Source: Hydractinia symbiolongicarpus | Taxonomy: Eukaryota > Cnidaria > Hydrozoa > Anthoathecata > Hydractiniidae | Length of the DNA stretch: 64,000 nucleotides | NCBI RefSeq assembly: GCF_029227915.1 | Contig: NC_079876.1 | Span: 31,655,828-31,719,827, forward strand | Direction of reading: 5' to 3' | Part shown: positions 44,855 to 58,815 of the stretch, piece after piece | How the letters are laid out: each line of letters opens with the position of its first letter | Numbering within the stretch: position 1 is the first letter of the stretch | Position numbers and translations under genes: made by a program | Notes under the pieces: generated by a model | Databases searched by the model: none | Seen by the model: the letters and a program-made list of their open reading frames with translations, nothing else | What the model was told of the DNA's origin: nothing

Positions 44855-44859
44855 TCGGC
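43697..44859. tRNA. tRNA repeat unit 10 of array 2
   Basis: SerUGA 43777-43858, Cys 43933-44004, Glu 44081-44152, SerAGA 44250-44331, Thr 44390-44462 (G5-G68 mismatch from 44458), Gly(+) 44579-44649, Phe 44787-44859. Spacer A to G at 44701. Counterpart of array 1 units 9, 10 and 12. Confidence 0.95.
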
Positions 44860-45966
44860 CATGATCAATTCTATCACATGGCAAAGGTCTGTACGTTGTG
44901 ATAGACACTTGACCAGATCAAAAAGAATGTTTGAAGATTCGCTGCGAGTAGGGTTCGAACCTACGCGGGAAGATCCCATTAGATTTCAAGTCTAACGCCT
45001 TAACCACTCGGCCATCGCAGCAGAAATTGCTGGGTAACCAGAATAATTCACCAGCTCACCACTCAGGTGCCGAAGAGGACAAAAAGCCAACTAGTAGGGG
45101 ACACCCGGGTTTGAACCAGGGACCTCTCGATCTGCAGTCGAATGCTCTACCACTGAGCTATATCCCCAGCCAAGGACGGAATCCACGCACAGGGTATATA
45201 ACATCAACGCGTGAGAGAGCAACTTAACTTAAAAAATGTACACTTCCCGCACCGGGAATCGAACCCGGGCCGCCTGGGTGAAAACCAGAAATCCTAACCA
45301 CTAGACCATGCGGGACACGTTCGCACCACTAAGTAATTTAGATGTCATGCTTTTTCTGACAATTTGAACTAGCTCTGTCTTTCTGTTCGTGTCAAAAACA
45401 CCATTTTGCGTCCGCTGCGAGTAGGATTCGAACCTACGCGGGAAGATCCCATTTGATTTCTAGTCAAACGCCTTAACCACTCGGCCATCGCAGCCTGACA
45501 AACCGCTGGCCATTGCCACAAGGCCAACCAGAAAGCACAACATTACTGCTAAAGGCACTGCCCGGATTTGAACCGGGGATCTCCTGTTTACTAGACAGGC
45601 GCTTTAACCGCTAAGCCACAGCGCCTGCCTGTTGGGAGATTTTGAAAATCTCAATATCACACGTCTGAAATGCCGTTAAGGCTACTAACACACCGGGACG
45701 TGATACACTGTCACTCGGAAATTTTGGAAATGAGTAGTAACGCATTGGTGGTTCAGTGGTAGAATTCTCGCCTGCCACGCGGGAGACCGGGGTTCGATTC
45801 CCCGCCAATGCATCGTGTTTTACCTACACCAGAAAATACCCTCCGTAAAAAAGAAAGGAAGGAAAATAAATAAAAAAACATAGCTGAGGAAAAGTGCTAC
45901 GGCTGCTTGCATTCACCACCTCAAACCGCCCTGCTGGGCAGTGATAAAATGCCGAGACCCGGGATT

Positions 45967-46017
<51 letters not shown>

Positions 46018-46022
46018 TCGGC
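44860..46022. tRNA. tRNA repeat unit 11 of array 2
   Basis: SerUGA 44940-45021, Cys 45096-45167, Glu 45244-45315, SerAGA 45413-45494, Thr 45553-45625, Gly(+) 45742-45812, Phe 45950-46022. Consensus. Confidence 0.95.
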
Positions 46023-47129
46023 CATGATCAATTCTATCACATGGCAAAGGTCTGTACGTTGTGATAGACACTTGACCAGATCAAAAAGAATGTTTGAAGA
46101 TTCGCTGCGAGTAGGGTTCGAACCTACGCGGGAAGATCCCATTAGATTTCAAGTCTAACGCCTTAACCACTCGGCCATCGCAGCAGAAATTGCTGGGTAA
46201 CCAGAATAATTCACCAGCTCACCACTCAGGTGCCGAAGAGGACAAAAAGCCAACTAGTAGGGGACACCCGGGTTTGAACCAGGGACCTCTCGATCTGCAG
46301 TCGAATGCTCTACCACTGAGCTATATCCCCAGCCAAGGACGGAATCCACGCACAGGGTATATAACATCAACGCGTGAGAGAGCAACTTAACTTAAAAAAT
46401 GTACACTTCCCGCACCGGGAATCGAACCCGGGCCGCCTGGGTGAAAACCAGAAATCCTAACCACTAGACCATGCGGGACACGTTCGCACCACTAAGTAAT
46501 TTAGATGTCATGCTTTTTCTGACAATTTGAACTAGCTCTGTCTTTCTGTTCGTGTCAAAAACACCATTTTGCGTCCGCTGCGAGTAGGATTCGAACCTAC
46601 GCGGGAAGATCCCATTTGATTTCTAGTCAAACGCCTTAACCACTCGGCCATCGCAGCCTGACAAACCGCTGGCCATTGCCACAAGGCCAACCAGAAAGCA
46701 CAACATTACTGCTAAAGGCACTGCCCGGATTTGAACCGGGGATCTCCTGTTTACTAGACAGGCGCTTTAACCGCTAAGCCACAGCGCCTGCCTGTTGGGA
46801 GATTTTGAAAATCTCAATATCACACGTCTGAAATGCCGTTAAGGCTACTAACACACCGGGACGTGATACACTGTCACTCGGAAATTTTGGAAATGAGTAG
46901 TAACGCATTGGTGGTTCAGTGGTAGAATTCTCGCCTGCCACGCGGGAGACCGGGGTTCGATTCCCCGCCAATGCATCGTGTTTTACCTACACCAGAAAAT
47001 ACCCTCCGTAAAAAAGAAAGGAAGGAAAATAAATAAAAAAACATAGCTGAGGAAAAGTGCTACGGCTGCTTGCATTCACCACCTCAAACCGCCCTGCTGG
47101 GCAGTGATAAAATGCCGAGACCCGGGATT

Positions 47130-47180
<51 letters not shown>

Positions 47181-47185
47181 TCGGC
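46023..47185. tRNA. tRNA repeat unit 12 of array 2
   Basis: SerUGA 46103-46184, Cys 46259-46330, Glu 46407-46478, SerAGA 46576-46657, Thr 46716-46788, Gly(+) 46905-46975, Phe 47113-47185. Consensus. Confidence 0.95.
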
Positions 47186-48292
47186 CATGATCAATTCTAT
47201 CACATGGCAAAGGTCTGTACGTTGTGATAGACACTTGACCAGATCAAAAAGAATGTTTGAAGATTCGCTGCGAGTAGGGTTCGAACCTACGCGGGAAGAT
47301 CCCATTAGATTTCAAGTCTAACGCCTTAACCACTCGGCCATCGCAGCAGAAATTGCTGGGTAACCAGAATAATTCACCAGCTCACCACTCAGGTGCCGAA
47401 GAGGACAAAAAGCCAACTAGTAGGGGACACCCGGGTTTGAACCAGGGACCTCTCGATCTGCAGTCGAATGCTCTACCACTGAGCTATATCCCCAGCCAAG
47501 GACGGAATCCACGCACAGGGTATATAACATCAACGCGTGAGAGAGCAACTTAACTTAAAAAATGTACACTTCCCGCACCGGGAATCGAACCCGGGCCGCC
47601 TGGGTGAAAACCAGAAATCCTAACCACTAGACCATGCGGGACACGTTCGCACCACTAAGTAATTTAGATGTCATGCTTTTTCTGACAATTTGAACTAGCT
47701 CTGTCTTTCTGTTCGTGTCAAAAACACCATTTTGCGTCCGCTGCGAGTAGGATTCGAACCTACGCGGGAAGATCCCATTTGATTTCTAGTCAAACGCCTT
47801 AACCACTCGGCCATCGCAGCCTGACAAACCGCTGGCCATTGCCACAAGGCCAACCAGAAAGCACAACATTACTGCTAAAGGCACTGCCCGGATTTGAACC
47901 GGGGATCTCCTGTTTACTAGACAGGCGCTTTAACCGCTAAGCCACAGCGCCTGCCTGTTGGGAGATTTTGAAAATCTCAATATCACACGTCTGAAATGCC
48001 GTTAAGGCTACTAACACACCGGGACGTGATACACTGTCACTCGGAAATTTTGGAAATGAGTAGTAACGCATTGGTGGTTCAGTGGTAGAATTCTCGCCTG
48101 CCACGCGGGAGACCGGGGTTCGATTCCCCGCCAATGCATCGTGTTTTACCTACACCAGAAAATACCCTCCGTAAAAAAGAAAGGAAGGAAAATAAATAAA
48201 AAAACATAGCTGAGGAAAAGTGCTACGGCTGCTTGCATTCACCACCTCAAACCGCCCTGCTGGGCAGTGATAAAATGCCGAGACCCGGGATT

Positions 48293-48343
<51 letters not shown>

Positions 48344-48348
48344 TCGGC
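47186..48348. tRNA. tRNA repeat unit 13 of array 2
   Basis: SerUGA 47266-47347, Cys 47422-47493, Glu 47570-47641, SerAGA 47739-47820, Thr 47879-47951, Gly(+) 48068-48138, Phe 48276-48348. Consensus. Confidence 0.95.
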
Positions 48349-49455
48349 CATGATCAATTCTATCACATGGCAAAGGTCTGTACGTTGTGATAGACACTTG
48401 ACCAGATCAAAAAGAATGTTTGAAGATTCGCTGCGAGTAGGGTTCGAACCTACGCGGGAAGATCCCATTAGATTTCAAGTCTAACGCCTTAACCACTCGG
48501 CCATCGCAGCAGAAATTGCTGGGTAACCAGAATAATTCACCAGCTCACCACTCAGGTGCCGAAGAGGACAAAAAGCCAACTAGTAGGGGACACCCGGGTT
48601 TGAACCAGGGACCTCTCGATCTGCAGTCGAATGCTCTACCACTGAGCTATATCCCCAGCCAAGGACGGAATCCACGCACAGGGTATATAACATCAACGCG
48701 TGAGAGAGCAACTTAACTTAAAAAATGTACACTTCCCGCACCGGGAATCGAACCCGGGCCGCCTGGGTGAAAACCAGAAATCCTAACCACTAGACCATGC
48801 GGGACACGTTCGCACCACTAAGTAATTTAGATGTCATGCTTTTTCTGACAATTTGAACTAGCTCTGTCTTTCTGTTCGTGTCAAAAACACCATTTTGCGT
48901 CCGCTGCGAGTAGGATTCGAACCTACGCGGGAAGATCCCATTTGATTTCTAGTCAAACGCCTTAACCACTCGGCCATCGCAGCCTGACAAACCGCTGGCC
49001 ATTGCCACAAGGCCAACCAGAAAGCACAACATTACTGCTAAAGGCACTGCCCGGATTTGAACCGGGGATCTCCTGTTTACTAGACAGGCGCTTTAACCGC
49101 TAAGCCACAGCGCCTGCCTGTTGGGAGATTTTGAAAATCTCAATATCACACGTCTGAAATGCCGTTAAGGCTACTAACACACCGGGACGTGATACACTGT
49201 CACTCGGAAATTTTGGAAATGAGTAGTAACGCATTGGTGGTTCAGTGGTAGAATTCTCGCCTGCCACGCGGGAGACCGGGGTTCGATTCCCCGCCAATGC
49301 ATCGTGTTTTACCTACACCAGAAAATACCCTCCGTAAAAAAGAAAGGAAGGAAAATAAATAAAAAAACATAGCTGAGGAAAAGTGCTACGGCTGCTTGCA
49401 TTCACCACCTCAAACCGCCCTGCTGGGCAGTGATAAAATGCCGAGACCCGGGATT

Positions 49456-49506
<51 letters not shown>

Positions 49507-49511
49507 TCGGC
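48349..49511. tRNA. tRNA repeat unit 14 of array 2
   Basis: SerUGA 48429-48510, Cys 48585-48656, Glu 48733-48804, SerAGA 48902-48983, Thr 49042-49114, Gly(+) 49231-49301, Phe 49439-49511. Consensus. Confidence 0.95.
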
Positions 49512-50618
49512 CATGATCAATTCTATCACATGGCAAAGGTCTGTACGTTGTGATAGACACTTGACCAGATCAAAAAGAATGTTTGAAGATTCGCTGCGAG
49601 TAGGGTTCGAACCTACGCGGGAAGATCCCATTAGATTTCAAGTCTAACGCCTTAACCACTCGGCCATCGCAGCAGAAATTGCTGGGTAACCAGAATAATT
49701 CACCAGCTCACCACTCAGGTGCCGAAGAGGACAAAAAGCCAACTAGTAGGGGACACCCGGGTTTGAACCAGGGACCTCTCGATCTGCAGTCGAATGCTCT
49801 ACCACTGAGCTATATCCCCAGCCAAGGACGGAATCCACGCACAGGGTATATAACATCAACGCGTGAGAGAGCAACTTAACTTAAAAAATGTACACTTCCC
49901 GCACCGGGAATCGAACCCGGGCCGCCTGGGTGAAAACCAGAAATCCTAACCACTAGACCATGCGGGACACGTTCGCACCACTAAGTAATTTAGATGTCAT
50001 GCTTTTTCTGACAATTTGAACTAGCTCTGTCTTTCTGTTCGTGTCAAAAACACCATTTTGCGTCCGCTGCGAGTAGGATTCGAACCTACGCGGGAAGATC
50101 CCATTTGATTTCTAGTCAAACGCCTTAACCACTCGGCCATCGCAGCCTGACAAACCGCTGGCCATTGCCACAAGGCCAACCAGAAAGCACAACATTACTG
50201 CTAAAGGCACTGCCCGGATTTGAACCGGGGATCTCCTGTTTACTAGACAGGCGCTTTAACCGCTAAGCCACAGCGCCTGCCTGTTGGGAGATTTTGAAAA
50301 TCTCAATATCACACGTCTGAAATGCCGTTAAGGCTACTAACACACCGGGACGTGATACACTGTCACTCGGAAATTTTGGAAATGAGTAGTAACGCATTGG
50401 TGGTTCAGTGGTAGAATTCTCGCCTGCCACGCGGGAGACCGGGGTTCGATTCCCCGCCAATGCATCGTGTTTTACCTACACCAGAAAATACCCTCCGTAA
50501 AAAAGAAAGGAAGGAAAATAAATAAAAAAACATAGCTGAGGAAAAGTGCTACGGCTGCTTGCATTCACCACCTCAAACCGCCCTGCTGGGCAGTGATAAA
50601 ATGCCGAGACCCGGGATT

Positions 50619-50669
<51 letters not shown>

Positions 50670-50674
50670 TCGGC
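49512..50674. tRNA. tRNA repeat unit 15 of array 2
   Basis: SerUGA 49592-49673, Cys 49748-49819, Glu 49896-49967, SerAGA 50065-50146, Thr 50205-50277, Gly(+) 50394-50464, Phe 50602-50674. Consensus. Confidence 0.95.
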
Positions 50675-51781
50675 CATGATCAATTCTATCACATGGCAAA
50701 GGTCTGTACGTTGTGATAGACACTTGACCAGATCAAAAAGAATGTTTGAAGATTCGCTGCGAGTAGGGTTCGAACCTACGCGGGAAGATCCCATTAGATT
50801 TCAAGTCTAACGCCTTAACCACTCGGCCATCGCAGCAGAAATTGCTGGGTAACCAGAATAATTCACCAGCTCACCACTCAGGTGCCGAAGAGGACAAAAA
50901 GCCAACTAGTAGGGGACACCCGGGTTTGAACCAGGGACCTCTCGATCTGCAGTCGAATGCTCTACCACTGAGCTATATCCCCAGCCAAGGACGGAATCCA
51001 CGCACAGGGTATATAACATCAACGCGTGAGAGAGCAACTTAACTTAAAAAATGTACACTTCCCGCACCGGGAATCGAACCCGGGCCGCCTGGGTGAAAAC
51101 CAGAAATCCTAACCACTAGACCATGCGGGACACGTTCGCACCACTAAGTAATTTAGATGTCATGCTTTTTCTGACAATTTGAACTAGCTCTGTCTTTCTG
51201 TTCGTGTCAAAAACACCATTTTGCGTCCGCTGCGAGTAGGATTCGAACCTACGCGGGAAGATCCCATTTGATTTCTAGTCAAACGCCTTAACCACTCGGC
51301 CATCGCAGCCTGACAAACCGCTGGCCATTGCCACAAGGCCAACCAGAAAGCACAACATTACTGCTAAAGGCACTGCCCGGATTTGAACCGGGGATCTCCT
51401 GTTTACTAGACAGGCGCTTTAACCGCTAAGCCACAGCGCCTGCCTGTTGGGAGATTTTGAAAATCTCAATATCACACGTCTGAAATGCCGTTAAGGCTAC
51501 TAACACACCGGGACGTGATACACTGTCACTCGGAAATTTTGGAAATGAGTAGTAACGCATTGGTGGTTCAGTGGTAGAATTCTCGCCTGCCACGCGGGAG
51601 ACCGGGGTTCGATTCCCCGCCAATGCATCGTGTTTTACCTACACCAGAAAATACCCTCCGTAAAAAAGAAAGGAAGGAAAATAAATAAAAAAACATAGCT
51701 GAGGAAAAGTGCTACGGCTGCTTGCATTCACCACCTCAAACCGCCCTGCTGGGCAGTGATAAAATGCCGAGACCCGGGATT

Positions 51782-51832
<51 letters not shown>

Positions 51833-51837
51833 TCGGC
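50675..51837. tRNA. tRNA repeat unit 16 of array 2
   Basis: SerUGA 50755-50836, Cys 50911-50982, Glu 51059-51130, SerAGA 51228-51309, Thr 51368-51440, Gly(+) 51557-51627, Phe 51765-51837. Consensus. Confidence 0.95.
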
Positions 51838-52944
51838 CATGATCAATTCTATCACATGGCAAAGGTCTGTACGTTGTGATAGACACTTGACCAGATCAAA
51901 AAGAATGTTTGAAGATTCGCTGCGAGTAGGGTTCGAACCTACGCGGGAAGATCCCATTAGATTTCAAGTCTAACGCCTTAACCACTCGGCCATCGCAGCA
52001 GAAATTGCTGGGTAACCAGAATAATTCACCAGCTCACCACTCAGGTGCCGAAGAGGACAAAAAGCCAACTAGTAGGGGACACCCGGGTTTGAACCAGGGA
52101 CCTCTCGATCTGCAGTCGAATGCTCTACCACTGAGCTATATCCCCAGCCAAGGACGGAATCCACGCACAGGGTATATAACATCAACGCGTGAGAGAGCAA
52201 CTTAACTTAAAAAATGTACACTTCCCGCACCGGGAATCGAACCCGGGCCGCCTGGGTGAAAACCAGAAATCCTAACCACTAGACCATGCGGGACACGTTC
52301 GCACCACTAAGTAATTTAGATGTCATGCTTTTTCTGACAATTTGAACTAGCTCTGTCTTTCTGTTCGTGTCAAAAACACCATTTTGCGTCCGCTGCGAGT
52401 AGGATTCGAACCTACGCGGGAAGATCCCATTTGATTTCTAGTCAAACGCCTTAACCACTCGGCCATCGCAGCCTGACAAACCGCTGGCCATTGCCACAAG
52501 GCCAACCAGAAAGCACAACATTACTGCTAAAGGCACTGCCCGGATTTGAACCGGGGATCTCCTGTTTACTAGACAGGCGCTTTAACCGCTAAGCCACAGC
52601 GCCTGCCTGTTGGGAGATTTTGAAAATCTCAATATCACACGTCTGAAATGCCGTTAAGGCTACTAACACACCGGGACGTGATACACTGTCACTCGGAAAT
52701 TTTGGAAATGAGTAGTAACGCATTGGTGGTTCAGTGGTAGAATTCTCGCTTGCCACGCGGGAGACCGGGGTTCGATTCCCCGCCAATGCATCGTGTTTTA
52801 CCTACACCAGAAAATACCCTCCGTAAAAAAGAAAGGAAGGAAAATAAATAAAAAAACATAGCTGAGGAAAAGTGCTACGGCTGCTTGCATTCACCACCTC
52901 AAACCGCCCTGCTGGGCAGTGATAAAATGCCGAGACCCGGGATT

Positions 52945-52995
<51 letters not shown>

Positions 52996-53000
52996 TCGGC
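51838..53000. tRNA. tRNA repeat unit 17 of array 2
   Basis: SerUGA 51918-51999, Cys 52074-52145, Glu 52222-52293, SerAGA 52391-52472, Thr 52531-52603, Gly(+) 52720-52790, Phe 52928-53000. Gly carries C32 to T at 52750, a loop change expected to be tolerated. Confidence 0.95.
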
Positions 53001-54107
53001 CATGATCAATTCTATCACATGGCAAAGGTCTGTACGTTGTGATAGACACTTGACCAGATCAAAAAGAATGTTTGAAGATTCGCTGCGAGTAGGGTTCGAA
53101 CCTACGCGGGAAGATCCCATTAGATTTCAAGTCTAACGCCTTAACCACTCGGCCATCGCAGCAGAAATTGCTGGGTAACCAGAATAATTCACCAGCTCAC
53201 CACTCAGGTGCCGAAGAGGACAAAAAGCCAACTAGTAGGGGACACCCGGGTTTGAACCAGGGACCTCTCGATCTGCAGTCGAATGCTCTACCACTGAGCT
53301 ATATCCCCAGCCAAGGACGGAATCCACGCACAGGGTATATAACATCAACGCGTGAGAGAGCAACTTAACTTAAAAAATGTACACTTCCCGCACCGGGAAT
53401 CGAACCCGGGCCGCCTGGGTGAAAACCAGAAATCCTAACCACTAGACCATGCGGGACACGTTCGCACCACTAAGTAATTTAGATGTCATGCTTTTTCTGA
53501 CAATTTGAACTAGCTCTGTCTTTCTGTTCGTGTCAAAAACACCATTTTGCGTCCGCTGCGAGTAGGATTCGAACCTACGCGGGAAGATCCCATTTGATTT
53601 CTAGTCAAACGCCTTAACCACTCGGCCATCGCAGCCTGACAAACCGCTGGCCATTGCCACAAGGCCAACCAGAAAGCACAACATTACTGCTAAAGGCACT
53701 GCCCGGATTTGAACCGGGGATCTCCTGTTTACTAGACAGGCGCTTTAACCGCTAAGCCACAGCGCCTGCCTGTTGGGAGATTTTGAAAATCTCAATATCA
53801 CACGTCTGAAATGCCGTTAAGGCTACTAACACACCGGGACGTGATACACTGTCACTCGGAAATTTTGGAAATGAGTAGTAACGCATTGGTGGTTCAGTGG
53901 TAGAATTCTCGCCTGCCACGCGGGAGACCGGGGTTCGATTCCCCGCCAATGCATCGTGTTTTACCTACACCAGAAAATACCCTCCGTAAAAAAGAAAGGA
54001 AGGAAAATAAATAAAAAAACATAGCTGAGGAAAAGTGCTACGGCTGCTTGCATTCACCACCTCAAACCGCCCTGCTGGGCAGTGATAAAATGCCGAGACC
54101 CGGGATT

Positions 54108-54158
<51 letters not shown>

Positions 54159-54163
54159 TCGGC
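53001..54163. tRNA. tRNA repeat unit 18 of array 2
   Basis: SerUGA 53081-53162, Cys 53237-53308, Glu 53385-53456, SerAGA 53554-53635, Thr 53694-53766, Gly(+) 53883-53953, Phe 54091-54163. Consensus. Confidence 0.95.
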
Positions 54164-55270
54164 CATGATCAATTCTATCACATGGCAAAGGTCTGTACGT
54201 TGTGATAGACACTTGACCAGATCAAAAAGAATGTTTGAAGATTCGCTGCGAGTAGGGTTCGAACCTACGCGGGAAGATCCCATTAGATTTCAAGTCTAAC
54301 GCCTTAACCACTCGGCCATCGCAGCAGAAATTGCTGGGTAACCAGAATAATTCACCAGCTCACCACTCAGGTGCCGAAGAGGACAAAAAGCCAACTAGTA
54401 GGGGACACCCGGGTTTGAACCAGGGACCTCTCGATCTGCAGTCGAATGCTCTACCACTGAGCTATATCCCCAGCCAAGGACGGAATCCACGCACAGGGTA
54501 TATAACATCAACGCGTGAGAGAGCAACTTAACTTAAAAAATGTACACTTCCCGCACCGGGAATCGAACCCGGGCCGCCTGGGTGAAAACCAGAAATCCTA
54601 ACCACTAGACCATGCGGGACACGTTCGCACCACTAAGTAATTTAGATGTCATGCTTTTTCTGACAATTTGAACTAGCTCTGTCTTTCTGTTCGTGTCAAA
54701 AACACCATTTTGCGTCCGCTGCGAGTAGGATTCGAACCTACGCGGGAAGATCCCATTTGATTTCTAGTCAAACGCCTTAACCACTCGGCCATCGCAGCCT
54801 GACAAACCGCTGGCCATTGCCACAAGGCCAACCAGAAAGCACAACATTACTGCTAAAGGCACTGCCCGGATTTGAACCGGGGATCTCCTGTTTACTAGAC
54901 AGGCGCTTTAACCGCTAAGCCACAGCGCCTGCCTGTTGGGAGATTTTGAAAATCTCAATATCACACGTCTGAAATGCCGTTAAGGCTACTAACACACCGG
55001 GACGTGATACACTGTCACTCGGAAATTTTGGAAATGAGTAGTAACGCATTGGTGGTTCAGTGGTAGAATTCTCGCCTGCCACGCGGGAGACCGGGGTTCG
55101 ATTCCCCGCCAATGCATCGTGTTTTACCTACACCAGAAAATACCCTCCGTAAAAAAGAAAGGAAGGAAAATAAATAAAAAAACATAGCTGAGGAAAAGTG
55201 CTACGGCTGCTTGCATTCACCACCTCAAACCGCCCTGCTGGGCAGTGATAAAATGCCGAGACCCGGGATT

Positions 55271-55321
<51 letters not shown>

Positions 55322-55326
55322 TCGGC
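54164..55326. tRNA. tRNA repeat unit 19 of array 2
   Basis: SerUGA 54244-54325, Cys 54400-54471, Glu 54548-54619, SerAGA 54717-54798, Thr 54857-54929, Gly(+) 55046-55116, Phe 55254-55326. Consensus. Confidence 0.95.
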
Positions 55327-56433
55327 CATGATCAATTCTATCACATGGCAAAGGTCTGTACGTTGTGATAGACACTTGACCAGATCAAAAAGAATGTTTG
55401 AAGATTCGCTGCGAGTAGGGTTCGAACCTACGCGGGAAGATCCCATTAGATTTCAAGTCTAACGCCTTAACCACTCGGCCATCGCAGCAGAAATTGCTGG
55501 GTAACCAGAATAATTCACCAGCTCACCACTCAGGTGCCGAAGAGGACAAAAAGCCAACTAGTAGGGGACACCCGGGTTTGAACCAGGGACCTCTCGATCT
55601 GCAGTCGAATGCTCTACCACTGAGCTATATCCCCAGCCAAGGAAGGAATCCACGCACAGGGTATATAACATCAACGCGTGAGAGAGCAACTTAACTTAAA
55701 AAATGTACACTTCCCGCACCGGGAATCGAACCCGGGCCGCCTGGGTGAAAACCAGAAATCCTAACCACTAGACCATGCGGGACACGTTCGCACCACTAAG
55801 TAATTTAGATGTCATGCTTTTTCTGACAATTTGAACTAGCTCTGTCTTTCTGTTCGTGTCAAAAACACCATTTTGCGTCCGCTGCGAGTAGGATTCGAAC
55901 CTACGCGGGAAGATCCCATTTGATTTCTAGTCAAAAGCCTTAACCACTCGGCCATCGCAGCCTGACAAACCGCTGGCCATTGCCACAAGGCCAACCAGAA
56001 AGCACAACATTACTGCTAAAGGCACTGCCCGGATTTGAACCGGGGATCTCCTGTTTACTAGACAGGCGCTTTAACCGCTAAGCCACAGCGCCTGCCTGTT
56101 GGGAGATTTTGAAAATCTCAATATCACACGTCTGAAATGCCGTTAAGGCTACTAACACACCGGGACGTGATACACTGTCACTCGGAAATTTTGGAAATGA
56201 GTAGTAACGCATTGGTGGTTCAGTGGTAGAATTCTCGCCTGCCACGCGGGAGACCGGGGTTCGATTCCCCGCCAATGCATCGTGTTTTACCTACACCAGA
56301 AAATACCCTCCGTAAAAAAGAAAGGAAGGAAAATAAATAAAAAAACATAGCTGAGGAAAAGTGCTACGGCTGCTTGCATTCACCACCTCAAACCGCCCTA
56401 CTGGGCAGTGATAAAATGCCGAGACCCGGGATT

Positions 56434-56484
<51 letters not shown>

Positions 56485-56489
56485 TCGGC
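55327..56489. tRNA. tRNA repeat unit 20 of array 2 (homologue of array 1 unit 21, no element)
   Basis: SerUGA 55407-55488, Cys 55563-55634, Glu 55711-55782, SerAGA 55880-55961 (G26 to T at 55936, internal T4), Thr 56020-56092, Gly(+) 56209-56279, Phe 56417-56489. Spacer C to A at 55644 and G to A at 56400. It shares both diagnostic changes of array 1 unit 21, but its Phe gene is whole. Confidence 0.95.
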
Positions 56490-57596
56490 CATGATCAATT
56501 CTATCACATGGCAAAGGTCTATACGTTGTGATAGACACTTGACCAGATCAAAAAGAATGTTTGAAGATTCGCTGCGAGTAGGGTTCGAACCTACGCGGGA
56601 AGATCCCATTAGATTTCAAGTCTAACGCCTTAACCACTCGGCCATCGCAGCAGAAATTGCTGGGTAACCAGAATAATTCACCAGCTCACCACTCAGGTGC
56701 CGAAGAGGACAAAAAGCCAACTAGTAGGGGACACCCGGGTTTGAACCAGGGACCTCTCGATCTGCAGTCGAATGCTCTACCACTGAGCTATATCCCCAGC
56801 CAAGGACGGAATCCACGCACAGGGTATATAACATCAACGCGTGAGAGAGCAACTTAACTTAAAAAATGTACACTTCCCGCACCGGGAATCGAACCCGGGC
56901 CGCCTGGGTGAAAACCAGAAATCCTAACCACTAGACCATGCGGGACACGTTCGCACCACTAAGTAATTTAGATGTCATGCTTTTTCTGACAATTTGAACT
57001 AGCTCTGTCTTTCTGTTCGTGTCAAAAACACCATTTTGCGTCCGCTGCGAGTAGGATTCGAACCTACGCGGGAAGATCCCATTTGATTTCTAGTCAAACG
57101 CCTTAACCACTCGGCCATCGCAGCCTGACAAACCGCTGGCCATTGCCACAAGGCCGACCAGAAAGCACAACATTACTGCTAAAGGCACTGCCCGGATTTG
57201 AACCGGGGATCTCCTGTTTACTAGACAGGCGCTTTAACCGCTAAGCCACAGCGCCTGCCTGTTGGGAGATTTTGAAAATCTCAATATCACACGTCTGAAA
57301 TGCCGTTAAGGCTACTAACACACCGGGACGTGATACACTGTCACTCGGAAATTTTGGAAATGAGTAGTAACGCATTGGTGGTTCAGTGGTAGAATTCTCG
57401 CCTGCCACGCGGGAGACCGGGGTTCGATTCCCCGCCAATGCATCGTGTTTTACCTACACCAGAAAATACCCTCCGTAAAAAAGAAAGGAAGGAAAATAAA
57501 TAAAAAAACATAGCTGAGGAAAAGTGCTACGGCTGCTTGCATTCACCACCTCAAACCGCCCTGCTGGGCAGTGATAAAATGCCGAGACCCGGGATT

Positions 57597-57647
<51 letters not shown>

Positions 57648-57652
57648 TCGGC
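56490..57652. tRNA. tRNA repeat unit 21 of array 2
   Basis: SerUGA 56570-56651, Cys 56726-56797, Glu 56874-56945, SerAGA 57043-57124, Thr 57183-57255, Gly(+) 57372-57442, Phe 57580-57652. Spacer G to A at 56521 and A to G at 57156. The latter marks units 21, 22, 23, 25 and 26. Confidence 0.95.
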
Positions 57653-58759
57653 CATGATCAATTCTATCACATGGCAAAGGTCTGTACGTTGTGATAGACA
57701 CTTGACCAGATCAAAAAGAATGTTTGAAGATTCGCTGTGAGTAGGGTTCGAACCTACGCGGGAAGATCCCATTAGATTTCAAGTCTAACGCCTTAACCAC
57801 TCGGCCATCGCAGCAGAAATTGCTGGGTAACCAGAATAATTCACCAGCTCACCACTCAGGTGCCGAAGAGGACAAAAAGCCAACTAGTAGGGGACACCCG
57901 GGTTTGAACCAGGGACCTCTCGATCTGCAGTCGAATGCTCTACCACTGAGCTATATCCCCAGCCAAGGACGGAATCCACGCACAGGGTATATAACATCAA
58001 CGCGTGAGAGAGCAACTTAACTTAAAAAATGTACACTTCCCGCACCGGGAATGGAACCCGGGCCGCCTGGGTGAAAACCAGAAATCCTAACCACTAGACC
58101 ATGCGGGACACGTTCGCACCACTAAGTAATTTAGATGTCATGCTTTTTCTGACAATTTGAACTAGCTCTGTCTTTCTGTTCGTGTCAAAAACACCATTTT
58201 GCGTCCGCTGCGAGTAGGATTCGAACCTACGCGGGCAGATCCCATTTGATTTCTAGTCAAACGCCTTAACCACTCGGCCATCGCAGCCTGACAAACCGCT
58301 GGCCATTGCCACAAGGCCGACCAGAAAGCACAACATTACTGCTAAAGGCACTGCCCGGATTTGAACCGGGGATCTCCTGTTTACTAGACAGGCGCTTTAA
58401 CCGCTAAGCCACAGCGCCTGCCTGTTGGGAGATTTTGAAAATCTCAATATCACACGTCTGAAATGCCGTTAAGGCTACTAACACACCGGGACGTGATACA
58501 CTGTCACTCGGAAATTTTGGAAATGAGTAGTAACGCATTGGTGGTTCAGTGGTAGAATTCTCGCCTGCCACGCGGGAGACCGGGGTTCGATTCCCCGCCA
58601 ATGCATCGTGTTTTACCTACACCAGAAAATACCCTCCGTAAAAAAGAAAGAAAGGAAAATAAATAAAAAAACATAGCTGAGGAAAAGTGCTACGGCTGCT
58701 TGCATTCACCACCTCAAACCGCCCTGCTGGGCAGTGATAAAATGCCGAGACCCGGGATT

Positions 58760-58810
<51 letters not shown>

Positions 58811-58815
58811 TCGGC
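57653..58815. tRNA. tRNA repeat unit 22 of array 2 (several variant genes)
   Basis: SerUGA 57733-57814 (C5-A68 mismatch from 57738), Cys 57889-57960, Glu 58037-58108 (T-loop change), SerAGA 58206-58287 (variable-arm change at 58236), Thr 58346-58418, Gly(+) 58535-58605, Phe 58743-58815. Spacer changes at 58319 and 58651. Confidence 0.93.
58037..58108 (-). tRNA. tRNA-Glu(UUC) with B-box change G57 to C, array 2 unit 22
   Basis: Base 58053 changes the T loop from TTCGATT to TTCCATT. Position 57 is a conserved purine in tRNA and in the Pol III B box, so both TFIIIC binding and the D-T loop contact should suffer. Likely a weak or dying copy. Confidence 0.8.
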